Assembly (NCBI GenBank): GCA_015680685.1
Contig: MNCI01011333.1
Coordinates: 327,656 to 391,655, forward strand
Direction of reading: 5' to 3'
DNA length: 64,000 bases
Origin: Gnetum montanum
Lineage: Eukaryota > Streptophyta > Gnetopsida > Gnetales > Gnetaceae
This document shows, piece after piece, positions 22,201 to 34,429 of the stretch. A model generated the notes under the pieces. That model saw only the letters and a list, made by a program, of their open reading frames with translations, was not told the origin of the DNA and searched no databases. The position numbers and the translations under genes are program-made. Within the stretch, counting starts at the first letter, position 1. Every line of letters starts with the position of its first letter.

Positions 22201-24398
22201 TGGAGGAGATGGCCACCCATGCTAGCCATATAAGTGGCTAATCAATTTATTTTTCATCTTTTTGTTTTACAGCTTTTTGTTTTACACATTCTTTATTTTA
22301 CATCTTTTTGTTTTTATGTTATTGATCTTTTCTAATTTTTTTTATACACCATCATTAGTACATTTGCTATTTTTTGAATATTTTACACTTTCTTTTATAT
22401 TTTATTTTATTTTATTTTGGTGTGATTTTTAAAATTTTTGTTAATAAGTGCCAGGTACAATGGTAATGCATTTCTTAATGGTGGTGTGTACTATTTAATT
22501 ATTTGATTGTTGATGTCTAGATTCTGACTTTGAATTTTGTTACTAATGATTAGGACATGGTTCTTTTTCATGCAACAAGTAGTGAGTCCACAACATCCAC
22601 CCATCCACAAACTGTATGGTTTTCCTTTTTCCAAAAACATGCAGTCCCTTTTTCATTAATGAAACTTCACCAACTTGTAACTTTAGTAGTTTCCAAAATT
22701 GGAAAGGTTTCAAAGGTTTGAATAGAGTGTGACTTCAAGGGGATTCAGTATTCTTTATACCTTTCTTTTTGTCTTGGTGCATGTATGTTTTCATGGATTT
22801 CTTACTGTTCCATGTTGACTAATAAAAGGAAGTTGAATAAGTCTTTGCATGGTGTGGTTCTCATAAAAAAAACAATGGGAATTCAAAGCACATGCCTTAG
22901 ACAAAATAAATGCATACGTCTTTGCATGGTATGGTTCTCATTTCAAAAATAATGATGGGAATTTAAAGCACATCTCTTAGACACAATAAATAGGTTACAA
23001 GCACTGGTTATGGGACTAGAAAGACATGTTACCCATGCTTGAAGGTCCTCTTTAACTAAGGCCCTTCCTCACTTCCTACTTCTCTTGTCTCCTCTAATAA
23101 GGAACGGTGGTTATTTTGTGGAAGCACTCTTGTGTCTCAGGGGGATGGATTGGTCTTAGGATGACGATGCAAAGTCACTGCATGTGGTTGGTTTTGGTTT
23201 GGACTAATGATGAATCTTATCAAGTCATTTAACCATAAAATTTCCAAGGGGATTCATGTGACCTTAATTAGGAACACCATTCCACACACTCTCCCTTATC
23301 CATCTATACTTTCTATGTCTCACCTCATTGCCAGTTTCATGTTATGGTTCGATGTCCTGGTTTGATGTGTCGAAATTCTTAGGTAGTTGCTTTTGGGTTT
23401 TTGTACTTAAGCTTTCGTAACCATTAATCATCCATGGGGCCTATGGACTATTTGGTTTGAAGTTATCCAAGGGCATAAAAGGTTTGTGCCTGCTTTGGGA
23501 AGGATCTACTTGCATATCTTTTGGTTGGGTTAGTTAAGTTCTTTACCCTTAGACACTCTTACAATCAAATTCTTTTGTTTACCTAATCAATGACATCTAA
23601 TTATGCACATCTTCACAACATTTTTTAGTGAACTTTTCTTTTTGTTGTTGTGAATTCTTAAACCTTCTTCAAATATTTCCTTGTGTTGAACTTTTTTAAA
23701 TTTAATGAATTGCTTATTTATTCTACCCTATTTATCAGCCTTTCCTTTAACACTACTAAAGAAATCAATCTACCACAATCACATCCTAGCCAAGTGTAAC
23801 CACCAATGAGAGAAGGCATTTAATAGCTATGTGTTACACATTGCATACTAATTCATGATTTTGTTGTGATTGTAGTGGGTAGCATGGATAGGAAGCTTGG
23901 ACAAGAAGTTGGACTATCTTCACCAATGGTGATGCAATAGTACCACATGACAAGTATCATTCATGATCATTGGATCTTCTCTCTTATTCTTTAGCTACCA
24001 TGAGGTGTTGGATGTCAGTGTTATATAGGGACTTATCAAACAATGGCAATTCTAACCGACACATGGTAGGCAACAGACAACAATTAGGTGTTCGGCAGCA
24101 GCACGCAACAGTGTGTAGCACATGACAGTGACTACCCACAGTAGGCACTCCTGGTGATAGCTCCAAACAACTGCGGCAGTAGGTGGCCTCTCGTAGGTGG
24201 CCTCTAAGTTATAAAGTTCTAATTAGACCATATATTTTACCATGGATCTATATTATTTGCTAGCATGACAACAGTACAGTGAGGTAGCCTAGTGATCGAA
24301 CACAAATTTACCTTGTTATTTGAGTAAAGAGTTTCTTACACATTAGCTAAGAGTTTCTGATGCCCCTCATAAATACTCCTAGGGTAAAGGGTTTCTTA
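22201..24398. other. non-coding region, pre-insertion flank of the next element
   Basis: No protein motif found. The first 250 bases are T-rich (repeated ttttgttttaca words) and may be the 3' non-coding end of Ty3 copy 2. A 77-bp tandem duplication lies at 22841-22996 and the target duplication of the next element at 24399-24403. Confidence 0.5.
22841..22996 (+). repeat. 77-bp tandem duplication
   Basis: Units starting gtctttgcatggtgtggttc at 22841 and gtctttgcatggtatggttc at 22918 share the words gggaatt, aaagcacat and cttagaca; moderately diverged. Confidence 0.85.
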
Positions 24399-24403
24399 CC
24401 CCT

Positions 24404-25333
24404 TGTAGCGACCAAAAATGTCGGTGGCTAGAAACACCGAGATTGGAAACACCAAGAGATTTTCGGGTGCACAGCCTAACCCCGGATTCGCACGAGGGCA
24501 GTGCTAGAGAAAATGGAAATGAGGTGCCCTAAACAGTCTGGTCGATCAGACATGGACTTAATCGGTGTACAATAACCCTTTTGCAAACAATAAAATAAAA
24601 CGTAATGTACACAGCAGTAAAAATATGCTAAAGTACGTAAAGAGACAATAAACATGATTTAATGCTTAACAATGCCAAATAAATGTTGTAATCAGCCAAA
24701 AATAGAGTTTGAATAGAAAGATACACTGCCCTGAAAAAGGGTACAGGTATACAAAGTGTACAATAGGCACAGTAGGAGCAGAATCACAACCTCGGTGGTG
24801 TCGGGTTGTGAAATTTGGTGCTCACTATAATAAACTATGCCTCTTGGGTCGGTGGTCACAGTATACCATGTGATGTAGTTGTGCCTCTCTGTCGGTGTGG
24901 TGTGCTCTGGGTCTCATTCACCCACGGAGCTAAGTGCCAAAATGCTAAAACGCCAAATGCCAAAATGGAAATGCCAACTACTTTACCGGTGAAGAAATTG
25001 AAGGCTTCCCCTCTTCTCCTCCTCTTTTTTATAGAGGGCGTAGAGGTATTTATAGGGCTAAGGTTAGCCCAAAATGTGGATCTGGTGCCATGTGGCAGTG
25101 CAATAGGTAACAACGTGTAACAGCAAGTAACAGCACATAACAGTGCATAACAGCATAGCGTAACGGGGCGCTACGCTACACTACGCTACGCACTATAGCA
25201 GGGTGCGACGCTACGCACTGTAGGAAGGTGTTATGCTATGTTAAGCTATGCAGTGTAGCAGCACGTAACAACGTGTAACACTTAGCCATATTTGCAATTG
25301 CGATGCCGAGACTTGAAATTTTGTGGTGTTTCA
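24404..25333 (-). repeat. 3' LTR (minus-strand element)
   Basis: Plus-strand ends tgtagcgacc...ggtgtttca. On the minus strand it begins tgaaacacc, has a cluster of GTAGCGTAGC-like words (plus-strand 25153-25262), then the TATA box tataaata (25048-25055). It is about as similar to 32486-33396 as neighbouring copies of one family are. Confidence 0.88.
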
Positions 25334-25350
25334 ATGACCCCTCTTTGTTG
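25334..25350 (-). promoter_or_regulatory. polypurine tract of the minus-strand element
   Basis: The minus strand reads caacaaagaggggtcat directly before the LTR start tgaaacacc, in the correct place for plus-strand DNA priming. Confidence 0.75.
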
Positions 25351-27168
25351 ACATCTAAAGGAGTGACCTAAGAGATGTCAGCAAAGAATTACAAAACACC
25401 ACAGTAGACATATCACCAATGTCATTTGTTAGCACAAGATTGGATTTCATTTTACCATGCTCAAGAGTGTTATGGAAATAAGGTTATGCTAAGGGACAAG
25501 GGGTATAGGCAATGCTAGGAAGATGAAATTTAAATGGTCAGAATGAAATGCAAACAGTGGATCGTGATGTAAGAAGCAAATTCAGCATGGCTGATGGTGA
25601 CTATGGCATGAAGTAGGTTGCCCCTGAAATGTTGACCTTTCATCAGATTACTCATGGGAGGGTCAAAGTTGATCCAAGGATGGGCCAATTGTGAAGCTGC
25701 AGCATTGTTGCCTTTTTTTGTGGTGAGGTGAACCTTCTTTGGGTTTGGCTTACTATTGAATGTTAGCTGCAAGTTGGCCATGAAGAAGATGGGCTTTGTT
25801 TTGACACATCACATTGCATCCATAGGATAGATGTTTCCTCCCAGGGATGATTCATGTTACATTTTCTTAGTCCTTTACCACGCAATAGAGGCACCCCATA
25901 GGATGAATTATGTTACATCAACCATGGGTTCTATAGTTGATATGAAGGGAATGTCATGTGTGTCACAGTGCATATGCATCAAAGGAGTGTGAAATCATGA
26001 GTATGGGGAGTATGAGAGGATATTGGGATGAATGAATGGATGTGCATAGGCTGTAATAGGGATGAGGGGGATGTGTACTCTTGAGTGGCTCAACTAGTCT
26101 GGTTATGCACATCAAAGCAATGTGATAACTTGCTTCTGCGATGAAATGCACCTTCGCATGACCATCTCCAAGGCTTTGTCCTGCAAACACAACTCAGAGA
26201 GGACAAGAAAACCGCAAAATGTGAAATGCAAGTGCAAATGCTAGATGTGAAGATGATGCAAGTGCAAAATTGTGAATATGACGTGGGTGCAAAACTATGA
26301 AGATGCTGCAAATGTGTAAAATGTTGTGCCAGTCACAAGTGCTCAAAAATCCAGTGAAGGTGCTAGGACGATGATGCTGCAAGTGTTCTGAATGCTACAC
26401 TAATGGGAAGTGCTCCAAAAGAATTACCAGAATGGTGGGAGGTGATGATGCTATGAATGCTCCAAAGGCAATGGCAAGTGTTCAGATCAGATCAACTACA
26501 TACCAGTTTAAAGTCCTGGCAGACTGTGAACCCAGTTTAAGGTCCTAGTAGACCATGATGTGCTAGTTTATAGTCCTAGTAGACTGTTGGATGTTAGTTT
26601 AATGTCGTAGCGAATAGTGGATGTTGTGCTAGTTTAATGTCATGATCCAAGGACAATCTATGCCAGTTTATAGTCATAGCAGACTATCTGTGCCAGTTTA
26701 TAGTCATAGAGGACTGGTGCTTACCTTACTTGTATAAGGTGCGATGCTACACGCATAGTCATGTTGTGTGCCTACAAGATCCTACCAAAATCAACTAGAA
26801 AGAAAACAACATCAAGCAACACCTGTTGTAAACAAGGTTAAAATGGATGAATGAAAAGAAAGCAATGCAAAAAGTGATAGTTTTAGGCCATTTTGGGTCG
26901 TAGGCTAGTTTAAGGCCTTTTTGCGCCATGCATTTTTGTAGTTTTATGTTTTATAGTTTTTATGTTTTCAGATGTAATGCATGAGCTAAATGGATGGATG
27001 CATACACAAAGTAAAACAAATATGTAAACAAAATAAAATGCCTGATCTAAGTAAGTAGAAAAAATGTAAATGCGTAGGCTAGTGCGATGTAAATGAAAGT
27101 AAAAATGCATGGAAAGTGGAGGCAAAGGGTAGGCAAGAATCTAGCATATTTTTGGCCAAGGGAAAGTC
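25351..27168 (-). other. 3' non-coding region of the gag-protease element
   Basis: No coding motif. It contains a seven-copy degenerate repeat (26502-26715) described separately, and many tgcaagtgcaaat-like words at 26180-26340. Confidence 0.55.
26502..26715. repeat. seven degenerate copies of a CAGTTTA...GTC.TAG.AGAC motif
   Basis: The motif ccagtttatagtcatagcag or close variants begins near 26502, 26532, 26564, 26589, 26624, 26662 and 26691, with irregular 25-38-bp spacing. Two further copies lie in the gag coding region (29876 and 29908) and a weaker one at 28431. Confidence 0.75.
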
Positions 27169-30100
27169 TTAGTCATGTAGTTGCTTCCTAACCAGGCATG
27201 GATTAGGAAGCGTGCAAGGCTTAGGATCCTTTGTGAGGCTGTTGGCTTCAACCATTTTTTTAGGTGTTTTACCCTTAGGTGCTGCATTGGTTGTTATAGG
27301 TGTACCACCAAGAGACTCTTCTTCTAAAAATTGTGCCATGTCTATGTCGTGGACAGTCGAAGAGGAAGCGTTATCACCATGGATGATAACTTGACCACCT
27401 TTGTATGAAAGGTGGATTTCTTGGTGGATGAGAGAGGAGATGGCACGTAGTTGGGCTAGCCAAGGCCTACCTAGAATCATGTTGAAACCTGGCATCTCTT
27501 CTATGACAGTGAAATCTACACTAGTGGGGATTTCTCTCCTGCGACAAAGGCTAATATGATTGTGCCCCTGACTATGACACACAATCCATTGAAGGATTTT
27601 AGACACGTGGTTTTGGTTGGCCTGATTTCATCTGCCAAGCCTAGCTTGTCAATGATGGCGTACAATACTATGTTTGTTGCTGCACCATCATCAACATGTA
27701 CCCTACAGATGGTACATTGTCCAACACGAATGCTAATGGATAGTGGAGCTATAGTAACCTCTCCTCATTCAGGTTTAACTTTGACTACATTGTCACAGAA
27801 TACTAAGGTTGCTGAACCTGATTCTTGTGGTGCATGGGGTAGCATTGTTGCATGGATGGATGTCTCATCTGTAGGGATGTCCTCCATAACAGGAATGGAG
27901 GCCAAGACCTAGGCCAATGCTTGGCAGTGAGCAGATGAGGTTATAACCAGGTCATATAAGCTCAATGTTGTATTCTTTTGCTTGAGTGCTTGTTTCACTT
28001 GGGTTAGTGCAGCTACGAAGTCCTTGTCATTGGTTGTTGTGTTGGCTTTGACTTCCTCCATGTGGCTTGAGAGACAAATCTCTCATGGAGGGGACTTAAG
28101 CTTGGTTTTCTTAGCCTGCTTGGGGGTAGGGGCCCCAGTGTTCAGTTGTTGTTTATTGGTTGTGGCCTTTACTTTAGCCATGGAGGTTGTGAGGTGCTCA
28201 TTTGTCCTCTTAGGTTGCCATTTAGTGGGCCTACCCGGCTTGCTAGTGGAGTTAACCCTTGAAGGAGGAGAGATCAAGATGTTGTCCACTGTTGGGTTTT
28301 GGGTAGTTGAGGGGCCAACACGTTATGGAACCCTTATGATAAAGGGTGGCTTAGCCGGAGTTATTGTGTGGTCAACTCGTTGTGGAACCTTGATAACAAA
28401 AGGTTTCTTAGCAATTGTTGTTGTTGCATCATGCTAATTTAATGTCTTAGAGGATGGTTGCTGTGGAAATTTTACCACAAAGGATCCTATGGGTGCTCAA
28501 AGTGGCACTTTGATAACAAAGGGAGGCCTCTTGCTTGTGGAGGCTGAGGGAATCCTTGCCTTGCTAGGAGGCACACGGATCACTAAAGGTTGTTGCGTAG
28601 GTTTAGACTTACCACCTATGCTAATGGAATTTATGACATAGGAGACATCATCTGTGTTGGATTGACTCACTATGTTAGGCATCATTTGGTCACATTCTAT
28701 CATTCTCTGTAGGTCATCCTGCAAAGCATGACAGTTGTCTGTACCATGACCAACCAATTGGTGGTAATGACAGTATTGGTCCAGCTTGAAGTGTTGTGGA
28801 ACTAGGGGCTCATTTGGCACTGCTAAAGTAGGATTCCTTAATAGTTTGCAGTACCTATCATGTTTTTGGTGAGCAATTTCTGGTACGTGTTTGTGTTGGA
28901 TTTTCCCAACTTTTAATAGTTTCTCTAGTAGTTCAAAGGGTTGCACTGGCAATGATGTATACTTTGAGTGGTCCTTGCACTGAAAGTTGGATCTTAAGGT
29001 AGCCCCTGTCAATGTAGGTGAGTTGGTGCTAGAATTGGCAATTTTTTTGGTTGGGACTTTGGGCTGCTTAGCTATTGGGCCCCAGTTGGTTTTTTTTGTG
29101 CTTGTGGCTACATGCTTGCAAGCGTGTTGGTTTTTATAGGCCATATAGGATGGATCATTGCTAGCTTGTGCTGCGGCCTCTATGCTTTTTGCTTGGGCAA
29201 AGGCTTGGCGAAGAGACTTTGGGGCTAGATAATACAGTTTGGACTTGATGAAGTCATTTATTGCACCTTTAAAGATTGCCAATAAATGTGCCTCCTCTAG
29301 AGGTTCATGCATTTTGCTCAATGAAGCATTTCAACATTGGTAGAATTTTGGCATGCCCTCTAGAGGCCCCTATTTAACTTGCATTAGTTGATCAAGGGTT
29401 GCTTTAGGCTTTAGGTTGTACCTAAAGCATGTCACAAACTTGGTTATGGGATCCTGCAAAGAGGAGATTGAGGCCTTAGGTAATACATGATACCAGTCCA
29501 CGGCCTTGCTAGTGAGTGACATGGGGAACATGCGCATGATAGCGTGTGGCCAAGCTTGAAGGAGTAGGCATTCAGATTGAAATGTGACCAAGTGTGCATT
29601 GGGGTCTCCTTCTCCATTGTACTTGGTAAATCGAGGTAGTTGGGCCCTAGTTGGGAGAGTTAAAGGTGGTACCATAAGACTTATGGGATCATCTTAGTAG
29701 AAGTCCACCACCTTAATGGTGTCATAGGAGGCAGCCTTAAGTGGGTTGATCTCCTCCATCAAGCTTTGTATCAACTAGAATGCCTAATCCAAGCTTGGGG
29801 ATGTGCCAGCTAGTTGCATTGGCTGGGCTTGGGTTGGTTTCATAGCATAGGGCAAAATTGTTGGTTGTTGAGTTTTCCAGTTTAACGTCCTAGCAGATGG
29901 ATGTTGCCAGTTTAATATCATAGTGGACGATTGCTGATGTAATGGTTGAGCGATGGGTGTGGTGATTGGAGTGGGCCACACATGGGTGGGTTGGATGAAC
30001 ACCGCAGACACCGATGAAATAGGTGGGATGTAGGATGCCTGAGTTATTTGGGGCTGGGAGGTTTCCCCTTCATGAGCATAGTGCTAGGAAAATGCATTAG

Positions 30101-30560
30101 TTGCTTGCGAGGAAGGCTGAATTGGCATGATCACTATCTTGGAGGGGATGGATGGACCAAACCGAGAAGGGGCTGTACTAGGGAGTGGTTGTTGGAAGAC
30201 AGTGTGGGGCTGACTCTCGTGTTCGGAGCAGGCCTCGAACTCGTTTTCCTCCCTCTGTGAGGCTTCCTCGTAGGTTGTCCCTGCATCATGCTTGTTTGCA
30301 TAGATGAGTTGGGACAACAACTGGTGGGAGGACTTCATGAGTGGGATTATGTCAAACAAGGAGGGGTTATACTCCCGTCCATTCCCGTGGACTCGTTCAT
30401 AGTCCTGTTTTGCCTCTAAATCGAGGTAATCCACTGGTGGTCCTGCTTGGATTTTGTCACAAATGAAATTGTATTGTTCGTGACTTAACGTGGCATGATT
30501 TGGCTAGATTTTGGTATCAAATGTGTTAGACACCAACATGGAAGGTTGATCTGGATTCAT
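27169..30560 (-). pseudogene. gag-protease polyprotein, decayed
   Basis: From the ATG at 30558-30560 (MNPDQPSMLVSNTFD) one frame runs over 2,900 bases, interrupted by in-frame stops (near 30505, 30084, 29784, 29369, 29336 and 28497). A frame change near 27570 leads into the last open part (27606-27169). Gag capsid: LPRFTKYNGEGDPNAHLVTF to AVDWYHVLPK and FRYNLKPKATLDQLMQVK (29660-29370). Linker: DQYCHYHQLVGHGTDNCHAL, a C-H...H...C zinc-like motif near 28750, and three or four copies of PF(V/I)IKVP (28600-28320). Protease: VHVDDGAATNIVLYAII (about 27700-27650), an atypical DDGA in place of DSGA or DTGA, then GFNMILGRPWL and KGGQVIIHGD, the usual end of plant Ty3 proteases of the Tat/Ogre type. 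The frame ends without entering RT. Confidence 0.8.
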
Positions 30561-30662
30561 ATTCACAGATCAGGTTGTGAGAGTTGTTGTTTGTAGAAAA
30601 TGGCTAACTCTGAAAACAGTAGAAAATTGCAAGAAAATGGCTAAATCTAAAAAAAACAGGCC

Positions 30663-30683
30663 CTCCTTCTAGTGCCAACAAAC
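30663..30683 (-). promoter_or_regulatory. primer binding site of the gag-protease element
   Basis: Minus strand gtttgttggcactagaagg follows the inner LTR end, the position and TTGGC(A/G)C start expected of a tRNA-complementary site. The donor tRNA was not identified. Confidence 0.65.
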
Positions 30684-32479
30684 TGTAAGGACCAAAAACA
30701 TCGGTGGCTGGAAACACCGAGAGGTTGCCGATTGGACAGTCTTAACCCCATATCCACGAGAGGGCCGTGCTAGATTAAAATGGAAACAGGGTGCCCTGAA
30801 CGGTCTGGTTGATCAGACAGGGACTTAATCGGTGTCACTAAACCTTTTGCAAACGTGTAATGTAACAACAATGTTTATAGCATAAAATATCGATTATTAT
30901 ATGCGAGGAACGAAAACGATGTAAAATGCAATGATAAATAGGAGAAGAAAGTAAACTAGAGTTAAGAAATGCACCATTTCAAGACTATAGCTATACTTTG
31001 CCAAAGTAGATACAATTGGTTACATGATGCTGGGAAGCACAGAGATCCCAAAAGTAACCAAATACGTTCAAAGCAAGCCAACTTTGTGCTTGAACACGGA
31101 GTCATGAGCTAACAGTGCGAAATGCTACAAAGGCAATGGAAAAGAGCTAACAGGATGAAAAACGGGAATGCAAACTATTTTGCTAACAGGTTTTTCAATT
31201 AGTTTGCCAACAACAAATGCCAACAATGCTCGAAATTGCCAACTGTGTGCAAAGCTACTCAAGATTGCCAACCCTTTGAGCATTGTTCATCGAGGTATTT
31301 ATAGGGCTAGGAACACGCGAAAGATGTCGTTTGGACACCACGTGTCCTAGACTTGCCAGATGTTGACGTGTCCATGCTACATGGACATGCAAAGTTGATT
31401 AGTGAGCCTGCCACACTGCAATTACGCTGTCAGAACTAGAGACATTGGGATTAGGTGTGCCATCAATGTAGATAAGGAGTGAAGCGCATTGATGTAGCGT
31501 AGCCACTTGCTACGCTGTGCTACATTGTAGAGCGTAGCCATGTTAGCGTAGCGTAGCTGCTTGCTACGCTATGCTACATCCAACCACCTGCTACGCTGTG
31601 TTACATTGTGGAGCATAGAGTATTTTCTTGCTATGTTGTGCTACGCTATGTAGCGTAGCATGTTAGAGTAGCATAGTTGTTTGCTATGTTGTGTAGTGTA
31701 GCATAGCATAACCACCAGTTCGAAGAAGAAATCTGAGTAGAGCTAATTGCAAGTGCTGGAAGCCTTTGAAGTATTTTGGCTAGCTCTACATGTTTGCTAC
31801 ACTATGTAGCATAGCATAGCATAACAGCTGGCCTTGACTATGATTTGCATTGCAAACATTCATTTGAATGCAAACTTGCTGATCCTGCATCCTGAGACAC
31901 CTCTTGCTGTTCTTGCATCATTGCTATGTTGTGCTACGCTACATAGCGTAGCAGCCAACATAGCCTGCTTTTTTCTTGATCTGTTATTTTTCTAGTAAGA
32001 GGAGCTTTGTTGAAGGACTTGAAGTTAAGTGAAGCAACTGGTTTTGAAGGCCGGATGTGCTTGCTTAGTGCAATTGAAATCACTAAGTAAGTTGGGCCTT
32101 TTTGCCTTGCTTTTGCTACACTGTGTTATGCTGCGTAGCGTAGCACTTCATCCTGCAACTATCTTCTGAGGCCTGCTACGCTACATAGCGTAGCGTAGTG
32201 TAGCAAACTTCTTGACTAGAAAACTTGTCAAACTGTTTTGCGCAACCTGAGCATCGCCGACAACCCCACGCATCGCTCCCGAGTAGACTGTTAGCTGGAT
32301 GAACTACCCAGGTGGGTAGGCTGGTGAATTCGTTGGGCCTGTCAACACTAGAAGTAGAAAATTTGCTGAACTGGACAGTCTAAAATCAGAGCATCTATTT
32401 TCTGCCAAATTGCCATGATACTGCCTGGATTCCAAGGACCCAGTGAAGCAAGAATGCCTTGAAAATTTAAGGTGTTTCA
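30684..32479 (-). repeat. inner, long variant LTR (1.8 kb)
   Basis: Plus-strand ends tgtaaggacc...ggtgtttca. About 200 bases at the tgtaagg end match the other two LTRs, as does the last nonamer, but the middle differs. It has a TATA box (31296-31303, minus strand) and a very large cluster of GTAGCGTAGC/GCTACGCTAC words from 31487 to 32205, upstream of that TATA box. It sits next to the primer site and so is the functional 5' LTR of the gag-protease unit. Confidence 0.78.
31487..32205. repeat. cluster of self-complementary GCTACGCTAC words in U3
   Basis: Dozens of overlapping words such as gctacgctgtgctac, gtagcgtagc and tgctacgctatgctac in both orientations can fold on themselves. Smaller clusters of the same word lie at 25153-25262 and 33222-33322 in the sister LTRs. 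All lie between the LTR 5' terminus and the TATA box on the transcribed strand. Confidence 0.85.
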
Positions 32480-32485
32480 TTAAAC

Positions 32486-33396
32486 TGTAGCAACCGAAAA
32501 CATCGATGGCTGGAAACATCGAGAGGTTTTTGGGCACACAGCCTAATCCCAGATCCGCGCAAGGGCAGTGCTGGAGAAAATGGAAATGGGGCACCCTGAA
32601 AGATCTGGTCGCTTAGATAAGGACTTAATCGGTGTATAATAACCCTTTTACAAACAATAAAAGAAAACGTAATGTGCACAACAGTAGAAACGTGTTAAAG
32701 TGCATAATGGGACAATGAACACGATTTAATGCTTAACAATGCCAAATAAATGTTGTGATTAGCCAAAAAGAGAGTTTGAATAGAAAGATACACCACCCTG
32801 AAAAAGGGTACAGGTATATAAAGTGTACAATAGGCACAATAGGAGCAGAATCACAGCCTCGGTGGTGTCGGGCTTTGAAATTTGTTGCTCACTGTGATAA
32901 ACTGTGCCTCGTGGGTCGGTGGTCACAGTATACCATGTGATGTAGTTGTGCCTCTCTGTCGGTGTGGTGTGCTCTGGGTCTCGTTCACCCACAGAGCTAA
33001 GTGCCAAAATGCTAAAATGCCAAATGCCAAAATAAAAATGCCAACTACTTTGCCGGTGAAAAAATTGAAGCCTTCCCCCCTTCTCCTCCTTTTTTTTTAA
33101 AGAGGGCGCAGAGGTATTTATAGGGTTAGGGTTAGCCCAAAATGCGGATCTGGCGCCACGTGATAGTGCGGTAGGTAACAACGTGTAACAGCAAGTAACA
33201 ACGCATAACAGTGCGTAACAACATAGCAGGGCGCTATGCTATGCACTGTAGCAAGGTGCTAGCGCCCCGCTACGCTAGCATTGTAGCACGGTGCTACGCT
33301 ATGCTACACTATGCAGCGTAGCAACACGTAACAATGTGTAACACTTAGCCATATTTGTAGTTGTGATGCCGAGACCCAAAATTTTGTGGTGTTTCA
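32486..33396 (-). repeat. outer 5' LTR copy
   Basis: Nearly the same sequence as 24404-25333 (for example the shared block around tcggtggtcacagtatacca). TATA box at 33115-33122 (minus strand) and self-complementary cluster at 33222-33322. It abuts the inner LTR with only ttaaac between, and no primer site follows it on the minus strand. Confidence 0.85.
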
Positions 33397-33401
33397 CCCC
33401 T

Positions 33402-34429
33402 TGGGTAAGAATTCCCTGTACCCCTTATAAATGTTCCAAATAATTGAATATGAAGGCCTTATAATGGATCACATTGAGGCAGTCAATTGAACGGATATTC
33501 TCAAGCTTATATAGCCAATAGTTAATAAGTTAAAGGATTGAATGAGCATGAGATTACCTTTAACTCACATGCTTTGCACCCAAGTATTAGGTTCAAAGCC
33601 CTCGCATTCTAAATATTCTTATTTAAAAAATTGACAGAAAAAAGAAAACAAAACAAAAGCTAAAACGTTGAATTCCAATAGGCAATGATTCAACTCTCAC
33701 TGCTACCGAACTCCACAATGTTGAGTGGGAAAGCCACGTTTAAACAAAAAGTCAACAGGGTATAAAGAACGATTTTAACTCTAAAACAGCAAACAAACGA
33801 TTCTATCCCCCGCCATGCTACTTCAATGCTACTGTTTAATGTTTTGGTTTTTAAATGGAGTCAAGTAAGAATGGTTTATTTTAAATGATTTCATCTGTGG
33901 ACGCTAGATTCGTCATTATCATGCTAAGATTCCAACGGAGATTGTGTTTTATCAGAGTATCGTTCAAAAATGAGGCACAGAGTTTGAGATCAGTGTTGGA
34001 AACCAGCAAGCCTAGGTGCTCAGAGACCAGAATTAGATTCTCGGTGTAGGAAACTAGTAGAAACGGCTGGACATGATCAATTAAAATTTAAAAATGTGTT
34101 TCATTTCCTCCTTGGTTTCTAATTGAAACACTTTTATACTTGAGGGAGGGCTTAATAATTGGCTGAATTAAACTATATTTAAGTAAATTTAGAGGGAGCT
34201 TTCAAGCAACATCATTTTACAATGGTTCATGTGACTACATTAAAATATTATAGGAATCAAGGTAAAAGATCATCTAATGAAGTTTCTCTATTTTGGAGCT
34301 TTTTCTAAAGGTTATCACTTTATTATAAACAGCAGAAGTAATTGAAGGATATTAATAATACTGAAGAATTTATAAATTATGTTCATAAATAATAACACAA
34401 AGGAAATAATTATTCTAAATAATAATATT
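33402..34429. other. AT-rich intergenic sequence
   Basis: No gene seen. The first bases (ttgggtaagaattccctgtacccc) continue the interrupted pre-insertion locus. The last 150 bases may be upstream parts of the LINE remnant but show no motif. Confidence 0.4.

Larger units (their letters stand above)
24399..33401 (-). mobile_element. gag-protease-only LTR retrotransposon complex (TGAAACACC family)
   Basis: Flanked by the perfect 5-bp duplication CCCCT (24399-24403 and 33397-33401). Reading the minus strand: an LTR (32486-33396), six bases, a second, longer LTR of the same family (30684-32479), a primer binding site, a gag-protease frame (30560-27169), about 1.8 kb without coding, a polypurine tract, and the last LTR (24404-25333). 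No reverse transcriptase, RNase H or integrase motif is present on either strand. It must have moved with enzymes from elsewhere. The outer two LTRs resemble each other closely, while the inner one differs in length and in most of its second half, so the structure is a recombinant or nested product. Confidence 0.8.

Noticed and set aside
24815-25120. 101-codon open frame, repeated at 32882-33100
   Set aside because: Both lie inside LTRs of the same element and on the strand opposite to its transcription; similarity is explained by the LTR.
27556-28437. plus-strand open frames of 118 and 151 codons
   Set aside because: They are shadows of the minus-strand gag-protease frame, which carries recognisable motifs.
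31487-32205. possible satellite DNA array
   Set aside because: No constant period; words occur in both orientations inside an LTR with defined ends.
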